Below, in pieces: positions 1 to 12,695 of a stretch of 64,000 nucleotides of DNA. The DNA comes from Lophius americanus. Taxonomy: Eukaryota > Chordata > Actinopteri > Lophiiformes > Lophiidae. Under the pieces are notes generated by a model. The model did not search any database. It saw only the letters and a program-made list of their open reading frames with translations, and was not told where the DNA came from. The DNA lies in contig JBBDHG010000019.1 in NCBI GenBank assembly GCA_037951165.1, positions 12,068,001-12,132,000 of the forward strand. Reading direction: 5' to 3'. Position 1 is the stretch's first letter, and each line of letters begins with the position of its first letter. Both the position numbers and the translations under genes were made by a program.

Positions 1-2074
1 ATAGCCTCTTCAAAGTTTAACATGTTGCAAACCAACAGCAAATGTAATAAAAAATAAAGTCAATAAATTAATCTGATTCTTCCCTCAACCAAAAATATTG
101 GACAGCAGAGTAGTGACAACATACAAAAGGAAATGTACAAAAGAAAGAAAAGGACAGGCTGAAGACCTTTTGTACCCTGTAAACTCCAGGAGTCTGTTAA
201 AGTGATGAGTTGAAGTATAGATTTGAGTTTGTGGAATGAAATCATTGAATGTATTACTAATATTACTAGAACCACTACCATGAACCTTGTGTGCTTTGGT
301 AAATAGTACATTTATTTTGACACAATGGCTTATGGTCAGGGGGTGATGTGTTTTGGATATCACGGTAAGAACGCAGTATAGTTCTTTGGTCAAGCTTAAA
401 TGTGATTTAATGTGTCATTCAGTCATAAATTCCCAAAGCTATTTTATTCTAGATTATTAATCTAAAATCCAACCTTACCTTACATATTTGATCTAACGAC
501 ACATGAGGAAATGTAAATATGATGCCTTCATCTTTTAAAACAACACATTCAATTGAAACAGATAAAGTTATAATACTCCACACTGCATATTAATGTTAGG
601 GAGCCTTATTTAGACTTGGAGGCGATAAGAAACTCGCCCTAAATCAACAGTATGGCTAATAGTTGGATGTGTAACATGAAAGGATATTATATGACATTTG
701 GTTTTCACATCTAGTTTCTGCTGTCTACTAGTGGTCAGAAAGATATTGCAGTTATTGCAGATTTAAGAGCTGAATGTCTATAAATGGTTAATATATTCTT
801 TGTAACAGGATTGAGCAATCAGGACAACAGTGATAAATCTTAAATTAGCTTTGTACATACAAGTTATGGCTGCATCCTCAAAAGGAGACGTAACAAACTA
901 CAGTATAAAATATTGTTGCATTTGCAGAAAACAGATTAATTGTGCATTATAAACTAAATGCAAGGTCTTGATGTCTTAAAAGAATTGAACATTCTAATCT
1001 TGTAATATGGAACAACCTTAAAAGTTTTTCAGCCTCAACTAATCAGCTTTAGTCACAAGGGGGCCTGAACACATTTGATTGTGGTCTGTTTCAAATCATC
1101 TTATATTTAACTCCAAAATAACATTATAAACCTGCTGAGTAAAATTCAAAATAAACTTAATGGGTACAAGGCAACTTCACTCTTGTTTTTGAATTAACCT
1201 TCAAGAAGTGACTGTCTTGATTTTCCTATTTTTAGATTTAGGCCCTAGTTCACGCTTCAGAGATGAACATGAAAAGAGAAAGAAGTCTAACTCAGTTTTT
1301 ATTTTGAAATGCATCATATCATTCCATGTAGATTTCTTGAACAAATAAATAAACAAACAAACAAATAAGAACTGAGCAAATTTCTGTGAATATCGCTGAG
1401 AAATGTATTTAACAATTAGTTATTAAGTTTTTCTTCAATAATAGAAGGACTGTTAAGTACATATATAAAGTCCAAGAGCAGAAGACGGGATCTGACTCAG
1501 TTGTTCATCTCCTTACCGCTACAATGAATGTGAAAAATTGTTGAGGATGTTGTTGATGACTGCGATTCTATTCGTAATTCTTCTGAATTGAACTTTAATT
1601 TACCTTGAGATTTCCTCAGTCGTTACAAAAGGGCCAAATGGTAGACACTCCTCTATCACTCACCAGAAGACAGCATGACATTGTGGATGGCATTTATCTG
1701 CTTTCCTCTGCACAAAGAAATCCAATCTTGTTGTTTTCCCAGTATGGATGCTATCAGCCACTCATCTGTCAAAGGCGGCTTGAAAAATGGAATGCCTTGC
1801 AACTGTTTTTTCAAAAAAGAAAACAGAAAAGTAAGTGACATTATAACTCAAAACAATTGTAAAATAGTTTCCGGACTATGTCAAGACAAAATCCTGCAAC
1901 AGATGTTTATCAACAGGGTACTGAAAGAAGATTGCATATATTGTGACTCTGCACAAATGAGCCTCTTTTTTTCAGCGGAGATCATCAAGTGCGGCTCATT
2001 GACTCAATCACATACTGGTGGCAGATCAACCCTAGACTACTGAGAATGAATGATGATGATAATGTGTGATAATT
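1..2074. other. AT-rich intergenic DNA, no gene seen
   Basis: I find no reading frame with splice context or family resemblance here. The short frames present are what AT-rich DNA gives by chance. No clear repeat family was recognised. Confidence 0.5.
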
Positions 2075-2515
2075 TGTCTATTAGAGAGTGTTTAGTGAAG
2101 GGAGAATGAGGTCGACGGTCTCTGCCCGGAGCAGCAGCATGGAATAACCCTCCTTTAGATTCTTGATACTGGTGGTGGTGGCTGAAGACTCGGCTGAGGT
2201 TGAGTAATGATCAGACTGATGGATCTGTGAGGACCAGACGGTGGAGGCTGCACAAATCAGCAGCATGCAAGAACTAGACGGATGGAGATTCATATTTAAA
2301 GACAGCAGCTGATGGGCTGAGCATGTAAAAGTGTCACAGTGATTGTATGATGAGGCAACCTGAATGAATGCAGCTGATATCAATATATGCCCCAGACAAT
2401 GAAGCTGGTTATTGAGACTGAGCATGTTTGAAAAGTGGGGGTAATGAAAGTACTTAGGCCAGAGAGCACAAGAGGCTAGTCTTAATGATTGGACTTTTGA
2501 TTTGTTTAACATCTC
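2075..2515 (-). repeat. Dispersed repeat, copy 1 (inverted relative to 15.1-15.4 kb)
   Basis: Read on the minus strand, this stretch resembles 15,105-15,400 read on the plus strand. Shared blocks are the TGTGACAC start, the 'ctccatccatctag' block, a CCACCACCACCAGTATCAAG-type block and a GCTGCTGCTC block near the far end, followed in both by an AT-rich tail containing 'tatcacacat'. It is therefore an old interspersed element, not a gene, although it leaves a 143-codon open frame. Family not assigned. Confidence 0.6.
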
Positions 2516-4399
2516 TGTTACACTACGGTGGCCCCATAAACAGTGCCCCTCTCCTAGTATGTACTATATTTCAGTCTCCCCGATCATGAATTGCACATAG
2601 TGGTGGAACACAAGTTGTTATTGCCTGGTTATTTTCTTTTATTCATCAATTATTATTGATTTTCATTTTGACCTTTGTAAACCGATGAAACAAAAGTTAT
2701 GTATGTATTTCACGCCTTTGAGTGACAACTCGGTCTAAAGGAGTCTTTTGGTCATGTTTCTCCTCCCGTATCATTTCACGCGAAATGACATTTGTTGCCA
2801 ACAAATAAAACCTAATCCAACTAATCTAATCCAGTACACGTTGTAATATTCATCAGTTTACATCAGTTTAATTTGACAAACGTAAAAAGGAAAATTCCAC
2901 TCACAGCTGCTTTCTAAATAGGCTGTCAATATTTACATACATGAAAATATGATCTGACAAACAAGACAGAGATTTACTTCATTACTCATCCATGCATTTT
3001 TCAAATCAGTTTAAATCATTAAATATTCCACATCATGTTTGTTTGTTCCATGTTGTTCTCATGCTTTCTTGTACCTAGGATATTGTGATTAGTATTAGAG
3101 TGCATGTCTCTGAACATGGGTGACTGTTCATTTTGGTTCATATGGGGGATTTCCATGCAGATGACCATTAAAGTATCCAATTTCAGCCTTGTCTATTCCG
3201 CCTCCTTCAGAGTATGAGCCCGCCAGCTTTTAAAGGGGGTGCAGGAGTAATAGAGTCGGCTGTTACACAGAGGGCAGGAAAGGAGAACCAGAGGAGAGAG
3301 ATGGGCTGAGAAAGACAAGGGCTGTGGAGAGCTGGAAAGAGATTGCAAAGAGAAAGGGAGAGGGAGAGAGAGATGTTAGGAAGAGTGACAGTCATAGATG
3401 TGAATCACCACCACGGTTTATGTACAACTATAAAGACCCTCTCTTACTTGCTGGCTTTGACTTGAGTTTACGACACATATAATATGTGCTGCAGCTTGGC
3501 CCCTGCGGCAGGAGTGGGATAAATAAGTCTGTCATTTGTGGGTGATGTACAGCCACTGTAGCTCCCTTGTTTGACGCTATTTTTTTTATGACATTATAGT
3601 GCAGTGAAGAAAAGTGAGATAACTGTATCAGGGACTGTTTATTTCTGAAAAAGTGCCCTCTGGACAGCAGTGACCATAAAACGTATACAAAACATTTACA
3701 CACATTCCGTCAACCTGTTAAGCATATAACCCCCCTGAATTCTCAGCTTTATTTTAAACGTAAAAATTCGAAGCTGAAATTAATCTTGGCCTTATTTTTT
3801 CTGGGCTTTATCTTCTACACAAACTCACTAAAAGTCATTTTTTACAAACAAAACACCCTCCTAATGTTAATAACATCTCAGTCTCACGTAGTATAGATTA
3901 AAAGTCCTCAAGTCTAGATGGGAGGCACACAAACTGACAAAGACGCAGCTGGTTACACAAACACCTAACATGAGAACATGGAAGGACACGTTTGGATGAG
4001 ATGGGGGGGAAAACACACTCAGCCTATAGATAGGAGGGAGCATTGCAGATAGAAGGAAGTGAAAATAATCTTAAAGGCCAGTCGAACCCTGAAGAGTGAT
4101 GAAGAGTCACAGAGATTCACCTAAACTGTTAGAGCCAAACAAATGCTGAAAATGAGATACCCAACACAAATAATAAGTTTTTAACAGGAGGAGAAAGAGG
4201 TCACTGATGTCGAGACAGAAAATCTCCTCACGATGCACGCAGTCCCATCCACGCATACTGTGATTCTCTGAGCATTGAAAGGAGTGGATCAAGGATTGAT
4301 GAAGATCAGAGCTACTATCCAGGGTGAAACAAGGAGCATTAATGTTTATAACAGGAGGATCGCCCCAGGGAGAACTGATTAGAGAGTGCCTTAGGCTGC
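2516..4399. other. Intergenic, no gene seen
   Basis: No supported coding exon. It holds purine-rich tracts (about 3,280-3,380), AT-rich DNA and no recognised element. Confidence 0.45.
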
Positions 4400-4442
4400 A
4401 GGAGAGGAGAGGAGAGGAGAGGAGAGGAGAGGAGAGGAGAGG
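4400..4442. repeat. (GGAGA)n minisatellite, about 8 copies
   Basis: A perfect run of the five-base unit GGAGA. The frame on the other strand that reads repeated Leu-Leu-Ser-Ser-Pro is a shadow of it. Confidence 0.95.
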
Positions 4443-5879
4443 ATGAATCATCTGAAAATCATACCAGGGCTATAAAGGCCATTTTAAGGTCAGTGCGGAG
4501 ACTCTTATCCTGGCAGCACAAGAACATTGCTGTAAGGTACCAGATTCCAAGAGAGGGGTTTACCACAGCATGCAGAACCCAAAGGGCCGGCTGTGCGATA
4601 ATGCTTCTGAAAGACCCAACACATAGAAACCTGTCAAGGATTCAGGAGTTCTGTTTGCTTGTGGATTAAATTATGTTTTTACACGCGTTGCTGTATTCTT
4701 CACAGAAAACTATTTTGATGCAGTGAGCCATTACGAGAGAGCTATATCTGAAAGATTTCATCTTCTTCATTATATATATATATAAGGTACATGAGAAGAA
4801 GAAAAGAATAAAGAAAGAAAAGAAAAGCGGTGGATTTATAGGAGCAGGTGTAAACAGTGAAGGAAATGAGGGTATAGTGTGTAGTAGCTGAAAACAATTA
4901 TGAAGAAAAGTTAAGGCATACCGATTTATAAAATAGATGACAGAAAAGGGGAAAGATAATTGGATTGTGTGAGCTTTTATACGTGAGTATGGTGGATGTG
5001 CTTCCTGGACCTTTTCATTGTTTGGCTCAGCTCCTGTGTAATCAGAGAAGGGGAAGATGTGAAGAACTGGCCAAACAAGATGCTCACATCTGTTAGACCA
5101 CAGAAAGATAGATTGGCTATTAAAATCTATCATTCATCGTGTCAAGCACCTCTTCAAATCACACACACAAAACAATGTAAGTGCAGTTTCCGCTTTATTC
5201 GTAGCTTTTAAGAGCTTGTGTGAAGGAAATCAATTACTTCGACTATCAAGACACTACAGGATCCGGAACGTTTGCAGAAGCAATGTGATAATGAGCCGCC
5301 ATATGAAATTTGATCAGTTCAGTGGGTGCTTGGCAGTGAGACGGGTTCACTTCCTGATCGATCGAGAGATCAGTGTGGTGGAGCCTCACCACCAAAAGAG
5401 AGCTGGGGTCAGAACATTCTTTTCCCTGTAGGTTGAGAGTTTCCAGATATCTGAAAAAAAAATTAATGAGGCAAAGAGAAAGTCCACCAAACTAGAATAC
5501 TTTTCAATTATCATTATAACTGACTATCAGAAGAGTATATTGAAATATATATTCTTGTAATTTGTTGACCCTCCTAATATCTACGCCCTAGAATTTTGAA
5601 ACCAATTGGTATTAAATTACTAATTTAACTAAATTAAGTTTAAAGTTTGTTTTTTCCATCTCTCTGCACAGAAGCTTGTGGTTTGTGCCAAGATTTGTTA
5701 AAAACCATTCCTTAAAATATGTTCAGTTTGATCTTGCAATAGGCCGATATTATTTCTGTGCATGTGGGTGTGTATGTGACTTACACCAGCCGCCGTGAAA
5801 GACCAACCTATTACTCTTTATTTGGAACCATTATCCAATTAAAGAGGCCGTGATACACCGTATGTGAAACATAAAAACA
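4443..5879. other. Intergenic, no gene seen
   Basis: Low-complexity A/G-rich stretch at about 4,790-4,830 and a short (TA)n at about 4,772-4,785. No coding exon could be supported. Confidence 0.45.
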
Positions 5880-8640
5880 AGACAAGGAAAACAGGCAGGA
5901 ACGTTAACGAGCAGTGTAATGGTTTGTGTTCCATGCATCCCAGATCGGGTCGTAGTAGATGCTCTTGTGTTAGGCCAGGACCATACAGTAAGATCCTCAC
6001 CAGCGCACAGGGACCCCACCAGCATCCAACAGAAGCCAGATAGTCGGGTCAGAGCCCCGGGCCGTAAAAACACCCGGGACGCAGAGCCCACAGCTCAAGA
6101 GGGCTCCAGGTGCAACGAACAAGCCCAGGGCCCAGGAAGGGTCCCGGAAAAATGCCACCGGAGGACAACGGCCCATCGCCGTGGGCATGGGGCGTGGAGG
6201 ACCCCAGGTACGCTGCCCCGCCAGACAGCTAGGTGGCCCCAAATCCACACCCACCTAACTCCTGACCCGACCACCAGCGCCGCTTCCTTTAAGCAGGCCC
6301 AGGAGCCGTAGCCCCAAAGCAACCCCACCGTTCATGACCAACCCCTCAATGGCCACCGAGCCCCGGAGAGCACCCTAAGCCACTGGGGAAGGAGGAAGGG
6401 CGCGGGAGTGGGAGGGAGGAAGAAAGAGGGAAGAGACGACAGGAGACGACCCAAGTGTACAGAGTTGTGGGGATGAAAGGATTCTGCAGCTCTAGGTTTG
6501 ATCTTTCATATATCATCCAGATAATACTCTAATTACGCTCCACTACTCCACTCATTTTCCAGACCGGATTTCTTCCTATTAAGCAACACACTCTTAGCCA
6601 AAGAATCCAAATCCACTGTGGTCCAAAATGAGTAAACTGGTTGGGAGACTCAAAGTGCAGAGAAATAATGGTCTGTCGTGTCTACTGTACAATGTAAGCA
6701 AGTTTCTGGGCTTGCCAGTCCAATTTTATACATTTTGTGTTGCGTGACTTGTGTTCTGTGGAAAATTTTGGATTGAATTAGCTGCAAGTCTGCATCGTAG
6801 TCATAGAAACCATTTTACTCTTTAGTCCCACCCGGACATGGATTTAGGGGGAGAGGGATTAATCAATATTCCAACTGTTTTCTGGGACAGATGATGAGTT
6901 ATCGCAGTCTGATAGAAGTCTGTAGAGTTTAGAGATTATTTTGATTGCAGTTGTGAATTGAACTATACCATTCTTTATTTTCTATGATTCTCGACAGTAA
7001 TGAGTTACGTTAACTTTTGTTCTGATTATGGATTTTTTGAGATTTGAGTTTTTGAGATTGAAATCTATGAAATGATCATCGTGAAAAGGACGATGAAGGT
7101 GTTTGATCCCTTTCTCTGCCCGTGTCTGATAGTGAAGAGGCGTTCTGTTGAGCTGGAAGTCTGGGTTGTGCCAGATAGGAGTGTATTTACATGGTGTCGT
7201 GTGGAATTAAACATTTTAACGATTTTCCACCAGGCTGCCAGAGTTGGAGAGATTGCAGTGTTTGTAAAACAGGGATGGTGTTTAATGTATGTGGTGAGAA
7301 AAGGTAAGTCTGAAAGGGAGATTCTTTTGCAGTAATGTTTTATATCCTTCCATGAAATATTTCGGTAAGTGAAATCGGTCCATTTAGTAATATATTGCAG
7401 TTTCTTTAGCCAGGAAATATATCAGAAAGTAAGGAGCGTCTAAGCTGCCAGAAGATTTGCTTTTTTGTAGAGTAGATAACTTAATTTAAGGGTCTTTGTT
7501 TTTTCAAGAGAATTTTGTAATGAATGAGTCTTTTGATTTGAACCATTTATCTGTCAGATTTATTGGGAGCATTGAGAAATAGTAGTTAATCTTGGGCAAC
7601 ATTTTCATTTTGACAGTTCCAATTTGTCCAATGATGGACAGGGGTAAACAAATCCAGCATCAGAGGTCGTCTGCTAATCAATTCAGTAATGGGGTATAAT
7701 TAATACGAAACAATTCTGACAGTCTGGACGAGATATTTATTCCTAGGTACCTGATATTACCGGTACAAAGTGAGAATTGTGAGTTTTATCCTGCAGAATC
7801 ACTCAGAGAGTGGGAGGATTATCAAATTGATCCAGTTTATAGTGTTTTTGGAAAGTCTAGACAAAGTACCGATGAGATTAAATGTTTCCTCCAGTGAGGG
7901 CATGGGGTCTTGTAGGTATAGTAAAATGACATCTGGGTAAAGGCTAATTTTGTGTTGGAGGTTCCTGGTGTGATTCCTTTCATGACATGTGTTAAATAAT
8001 AATGACAAGCTGACCCGATCAAATGCCCTTTCTGCATCTAGTGAAACAATGATGGTCTTAGTTTGGGTTTGTTCTGGTTTATAGGCTTGAAAAGTGGTTG
8101 AGTGTAATCAGAGGCTTGTCGTTTCTTAGTGAAGCCTGTCTGATGGGGATATATTAAAGTAGACATTTAATTTTGTTACCTGATGGCTAGAGCTTTTGTC
8201 ATGATTTTCAGGTTCGTGTTCATCAGTGATAACGGGCGGTAGCTAAATGGTGGCGCTGGGTTTTGCATTATATCAGCAGGACTGATATAATGCTCGTGTT
8301 CATGTGTGAGGGGATTTGGGATGTATTTTTTAAATTATTTCTGATGTTAGTCTATAAAACAGTAGGGATAATATTTGGCAAAAGTGTTAATAGAATTCAG
8401 GAGAGAAACCATCATATTTGGTATTTGGATTATTGATTTATTATTGATTTGTATATGGAGTATCTGAGGGGTCTGCATCTTGTTTGGATGGGTTTAAACT
8501 GTTGAGGATGGACTGTGTTTCTGATTGGTCAGGGTCCCTGTACTTGGTGAATAAAGGTTTCTGCATAATGCCTGAAAGATTGTATTTATTTCTAATGGGC
8601 TTTTCAAGCTCATTCCATGTTATTATTGTGTGTATGTGGC
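5880..8640 (-). mobile_element. L1-type LINE remnant: 3' part of ORF2 plus GC-rich 3'UTR
   Basis: Read on the minus strand from about 8,640 downward, broken frames translate to the 3' half of an L1 ORF2. An 'SYRPLSLMN' block (about 8,215-8,250) with KIMTKALA following is the start of the reverse-transcriptase core. 'SLDAE-AFDRV' (about 8,010-8,045) is the palm motif A region. Farther on come the 'W..LPLS..G.I.T.KM..LPK..Y.F..LPI' thumb-like block (about 7,560-7,660) and a C-terminal Cys-His block 'CLHCTVDTTDHYF' (about 6,640-6,700). Multiple stops and frameshifts show it is dead. The low-coordinate end (about 5,920-6,450) is strikingly GC-rich compared with the AT-rich surroundings and fits the GC-rich 3'UTR of fish L1s. 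The 5' end is truncated; boundaries are approximate. Confidence 0.85.
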
Positions 8641-8779
8641 ATGTTATTGTGAGTGGAACTCTAACAGAATTGTTTGTATGTGCCTTGGTTCATACTGTAT
8701 GTAGCAGAACTGGATTTCTCTTATTTTCCCTTTAGATGATATAAAAACAAAACAGAGACGTGTTATTACACAAGCATAC

Positions 8780-8820
8780 AATAATAATAATAATAATAAT
8801 AATACATTTAATTTATAATA
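8780..8820. repeat. (AAT)n plus 'acatttaatttataat' repeat, copy 1
   Basis: An (AAT)n run followed by the block 'acatttaatttataat'. The same junction recurs at 14,818, 35,476 and 41,558, so the microsatellite is the tail of an interspersed element. A second A-rich/(AAT) tract lies at about 8,925-8,955. Confidence 0.7.
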
Positions 8821-9663
8821 TTTGTTTTAGTTTTTAGTTTTTTTCAAGGTGAAAAACCATGAAATATATGTTTTTTTGAATGAGTTTGGAAGATTTCCAT
8901 TGCTGTAATTTCTTTTTTTTGTTAAAAAAAAAAAAAAATAATAATAATAATTATAAATTTTAAAAGACATAAAAAAAATACTCCAATCAACATATATGAG
9001 ATATTATTGAGTGTAACTTGTTGATTAAAGTTCAAAATACCTATTGTAATTAAACATTTCCAGTTGAAGTAAGCATTTTCAGTCCTTCAACAATTCTTAT
9101 TTTACAGTGTACATTTTTATCTATAAAGCAACACTGGATGAATTTCCTCTCTTACCTCCGTACTCTTCCTGGTGTCAGCACGGCTAGTTACCAGCTACAG
9201 TCTTTCATATGGCTCCTTTCCAAAGGCAGTTTTTACACTCATACATGTCTGGGAAAAGCTGCATTGTCCTAATCTGCACCATGAGCATTGGAGAATTAAC
9301 AAAAGGAATCATAATGAATGTGGTGACCGAGACATTAAAAGACCACTAAGTATGAATAACCGTTGCTGTTTTACTGTGGATTTTTATATATACCATGTTG
9401 TTTTTGTTGCATTTTTATATGTTTGATTGACTGCTACTCTGGCCTGTAGACGAGATTTTTAATCTCTACGAGACGTCCTGGCTAAATAAGGGTAGAATTA
9501 AAAAATAAAAATTTTTTAAAATCCAGTAGACAAAAATAGTAAAAAAAAAAGAAGAAACTTTCAGTGTTCAAAATAGTAGAAAGAAAAATCCTGACACCAC
9601 GCTTTTTGTTTTGTGACTAGAACTTCAACATATTCCATTTGAATCCCTGTCCACACCAAGTCA
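8821..9663. other. AT-rich spacer
   Basis: Long A and T runs, no supported gene. Confidence 0.4.
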
Positions 9664-10372
9664 AGGTGAGTCAATTTTATTTGTATAGCACCATTCATAC
9701 ACTGGGCAACTCAAAGTCATTTATAGAAAAATAGAAATACATTAAAATTACATTAAATCACATAATAATAGCAAGATAAGATAATAACAGGTTACAATTA
9801 AAGCATTACATTCAAATACACATTAAAATCATAGAAAATATAACATGATTTTATGGAAGTAAAAGTGCATTTAAAAGACAAGAATGAATATTTAAGAGCT
9901 AAGATAGTTGCCATGAGAAAGCTGCAGCAAACAACAATGTTTATAGGCCGGGTTTAAATGAGCTGACAGTTTGGACAGACCTCAGGTATTCAGGAAGTTT
10001 GTTCCAAAGGTGAGGAGCATAATAACTGAATGTCGCTTCCCTTTTTCTGGTCCTGCTTCTGGGAACACATAGTGAACTTGTCCCCGGCGACCTGAGCGGT
10101 CTGGATGCTTCATAGGGAACTAACAAGTCTAAGATCTATTTTTTGGTTCAAGACTATTTAGTGCTTTGTAGACCAAGAGTAAGATTTTGTAATCCATCCT
10201 TTTGACTCACAGGAAGCCAGTGTAGTGATTTAAGGACTGGTGGGATACGGCCCAGTTTCCTGGCGCTCTTAAGGATTCTGGCAGCAGCCTTCTGGAGCAG
10301 CTGTAGCTGCCTGATTGATTTTTTGTTAAGAGACCAAAAAATCAATCAGGCAGCACCAGGTTGTAATATACT
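9664..10372 (-). mobile_element. LINE 3' fragment, L2/CR1/Rex1 type
   Basis: On the minus strand the frame near 10,154-10,345 carries 'LQLLQKAAARIL' and 'SLHWLPV', the conserved C-terminal region of ORF2 in L2/CR1-type fish LINEs. The next part, interrupted, carries 'PLRS', 'VPRSR' and 'FSY.AP.LWN.LP', from the same domain. The low-coordinate end reads 'gtgctatacaaataaaattg' on the minus strand, the usual 3' end of such elements. It is 5' truncated and has stops. The high-coordinate end is marked by a perfect hairpin. Confidence 0.85.
10306..10354. repeat. Perfect 20-bp hairpin, 9-nt loop
   Basis: 10,306-10,325 is the exact reverse complement of 10,335-10,354; the loop is 10,326-10,334. It sits at the broken 5' edge of the LINE fragment, where only the left arm belongs to the LINE coding sequence. 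Confidence 0.95.
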
Positions 10373-11168
10373 GCATTGGATCAATGGATTTCAGTCTTTA
10401 CCTTACAGCTATTTATTCATATAATCTGGTCAGAATGTTTTGCCTATTGAGCCAAGTTTTCTCTTTTTTTTTTGGTCACAAAATTTAAATATTTTGTTTT
10501 TATTAACATCTCAAATCCCATGTTGAATGACTACTTATCTGGGAAATATCAGGACCCATCCTCCAAGTATTCATAACCTTTATTCATTTCAATCTAGATG
10601 TGATCCTTCATTTCCAAAACATCAGTAAAACAGTTTTGCTAAATACACTTGTGTATTCTAATTGCTGTTTTTTCCCCTCTACTGTTAGAGCCCCTTTAAT
10701 GTGGGAAGGAAACAGTATTTATTGTTACTGTGAACGACTCCAGAGGAGAATAACAGACGATGGAGATAAGAAGGAGATGCCTGTGGCTCTGCTGGTTATT
10801 TTCTTTTTTGCAGAACATTATGAATATGTTTTATTTTAAAAAAATGTCTGTAGATAAAGATAAGGAACACACTGAAATGCTTCGCCAGCAGAGAAGTGTT
10901 GAAGCTGTTCCATGGAAACACAGCCATCTGCAGACCTTAAAAAGGAGAGTTCCTACAGAGCAGCAGGCATGTATTTATGTTTTCATGTCTCAGAGAGAAC
11001 AAGCCATCCTATTTATGTGGGTGGTTCGGTGTGACAACACACCATCAAACATCACGCTGTTTTCACTGCTCACTGGACAGCTCCTTCTCTACAGCACTCA
11101 CAGTGAGGACAGATGGTAAGGACTTACCCACCAAAAACCCCTCCAACGCATGCACACCCAGACATTAC
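10373..11168. other. Intergenic, no gene seen
   Basis: Short open frames only, without splice context or recognisable domains. Confidence 0.4.
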
Positions 11169-11306
11169 CTGACGAAATGCAAGAACTCCCATTGCACCCG
11201 CTGACTCGTCTCCCGGTCCAACCATGAGTCATTCTTGGCATCCTTTCCCACCAAATGTTTGTTTTTGAGCTTGATTTTGGCCAGTCGTATGAATTCAATA
11301 AATCGG
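11169..11306 (-). other. Candidate exon of unrecognised gene (or old repeat)
   Basis: On the minus strand an open frame of about 45 codons is bounded by a possible acceptor (ctgacttaag, base 11,307 side) and a good donor (CAG|GTAATG at 11,168). It reads as a plausible soluble, charged segment containing 'RFIEFIRLAKIKLKNKH' and 'ETSQRVQWEFLHFV'. The stretch is 138 bp, a multiple of three. I do not recognise the family, and no partner exon was found nearby. The polypyrimidine tract is weak. A fragment of a transposon or retroelement protein is an equal alternative. Confidence 0.3.
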
Positions 11307-12423
11307 CTTAAGTCAGCAAGTTAAAGCAAAGCACCTTATGCTGCTCTCTCATCGCCTGAGGCAGTTTTTATTCAAATGTTTTCTCGCTTCTAGTGGCGTA
11401 TTAACCTGATAATCCTCATCAAGGGCATTGATTCAAATTCACCACTAAGTTAATCGCTTTAAATAGATGCCACTGCTTGATGAAGTTCATTTTTGCTATG
11501 AAATCTAATGGCTAATACTGGCTTTTCAGACTCGTGTGTGACAAATAGCAGACACAGCAACGTTTTGCTATACCAGTGTTGTACATCATGTATGACAATC
11601 AGCGATAGTTATTCCTTGACTAGAGTGATGTGCTGTTCACGTGGCAGTGATTTTGTTGACAATCACAGAAAATGAGATGCAGCGTGTATGTCTCTGAGGC
11701 TGCGTTGATTGCATTCAAATGGGGGTAATTTGGAATGCATGTGGAGCACTTGTAAAAGACTGTGCAGAAAGAGCAGTTAGTTGGATCAGCACAGCCCAAG
11801 ACGGACTTCAAACACTAAAGGGTTCTTAAGAAATATGTCATTATAAGTGTTATTTAATTATTGCATATACCATGACTTGTATCAGCATTTATTTGCACTT
11901 ATCATTAGCTTCAAAATCAACATCCAGAATCCTCATATATTTAGGAACGGATTCCTACTGTCACAGAGACTCGTTTTGAATTTGCGTTCCACATTTGCAT
12001 TGAAGCTTGTGCAGTGCATGCAGTCAAACATCTCAACGTTTGTATTCATTGTAAATTATGCAGGATTTTTCATGAGAATACTCATTTAAGTATCTGATTT
12101 CAGCAGGATTTAGCCTCATCCGAAGTATGAGCGATCCAACATTCCTTTTATTGAGTATTTTAACATACTAGGGTTGGAAAAAAAACATTTGTAGAAAAAT
12201 AATAATATTCAAAGGGACAATTACTTAAGAGTCTTTCATAGATCAATCAGCCGTAAGATTGAAATCAATGTCATCCAGGTCATGTTTTTTGCCACCATAA
12301 ACATTCTATGATGTACTAACGTCTTACACCTTTTATCAGTCAGCACAAACTTTTCAGCAATTTCTACTGTTGTAGTTCTTCTGGGTAATCAACCAATTAA
12401 AGCTCGACTTCATTCTCCAAGTG
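11307..12423. other. Intergenic, no gene seen
   Basis: No supported coding sequence or recognised element. Confidence 0.4.
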
Positions 12424-12695
12424 CATTAGTGAGCCTTGGGTACCTATGACCCTGATTCAACAGTTGTACTTCCTTGGACCATTTGGTGGGTTTTGGTAGG
12501 TACCCCACAACACCTGCAGTCTTGTAGATGCTCTGACCCAGTCATCTAACCCTCACTATTACGGCTCCTAATTTTTTCAGGTGCCGACACATTAACTTCA
12601 ACGACAAAATGTTAACTTGCTGCCCAATATATCCCACCCACATACAGATGTAACAAAATAATCAAGTAGTCCCGGCTTCAGTGGTTATGTTATGG
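12424..12695 (-). mobile_element. Tc1-like transposon remnant
   Basis: The stretch reads, on the minus strand, as the 5' part of a common fish Tc1-like element: the terminal 'aaccatttggtcca'-like and 'agcatctac' transposase-start blocks and the 'gggatatattgggcagcaag' block are recognisable. The terminal 'gttatgttatgg' lies near 12,680. It is internally deleted and cannot code. Confidence 0.7.

Noticed and set aside
4107..4451. 114-codon minus-strand frame
   Set aside because: Begins in the (GGAGA)n minisatellite; no other support.
5919..6311. 130-codon GC-rich open frame
   Set aside because: Lies in the GC-rich L1 3'UTR, has overlapping frames on both strands, and no recognisable protein.
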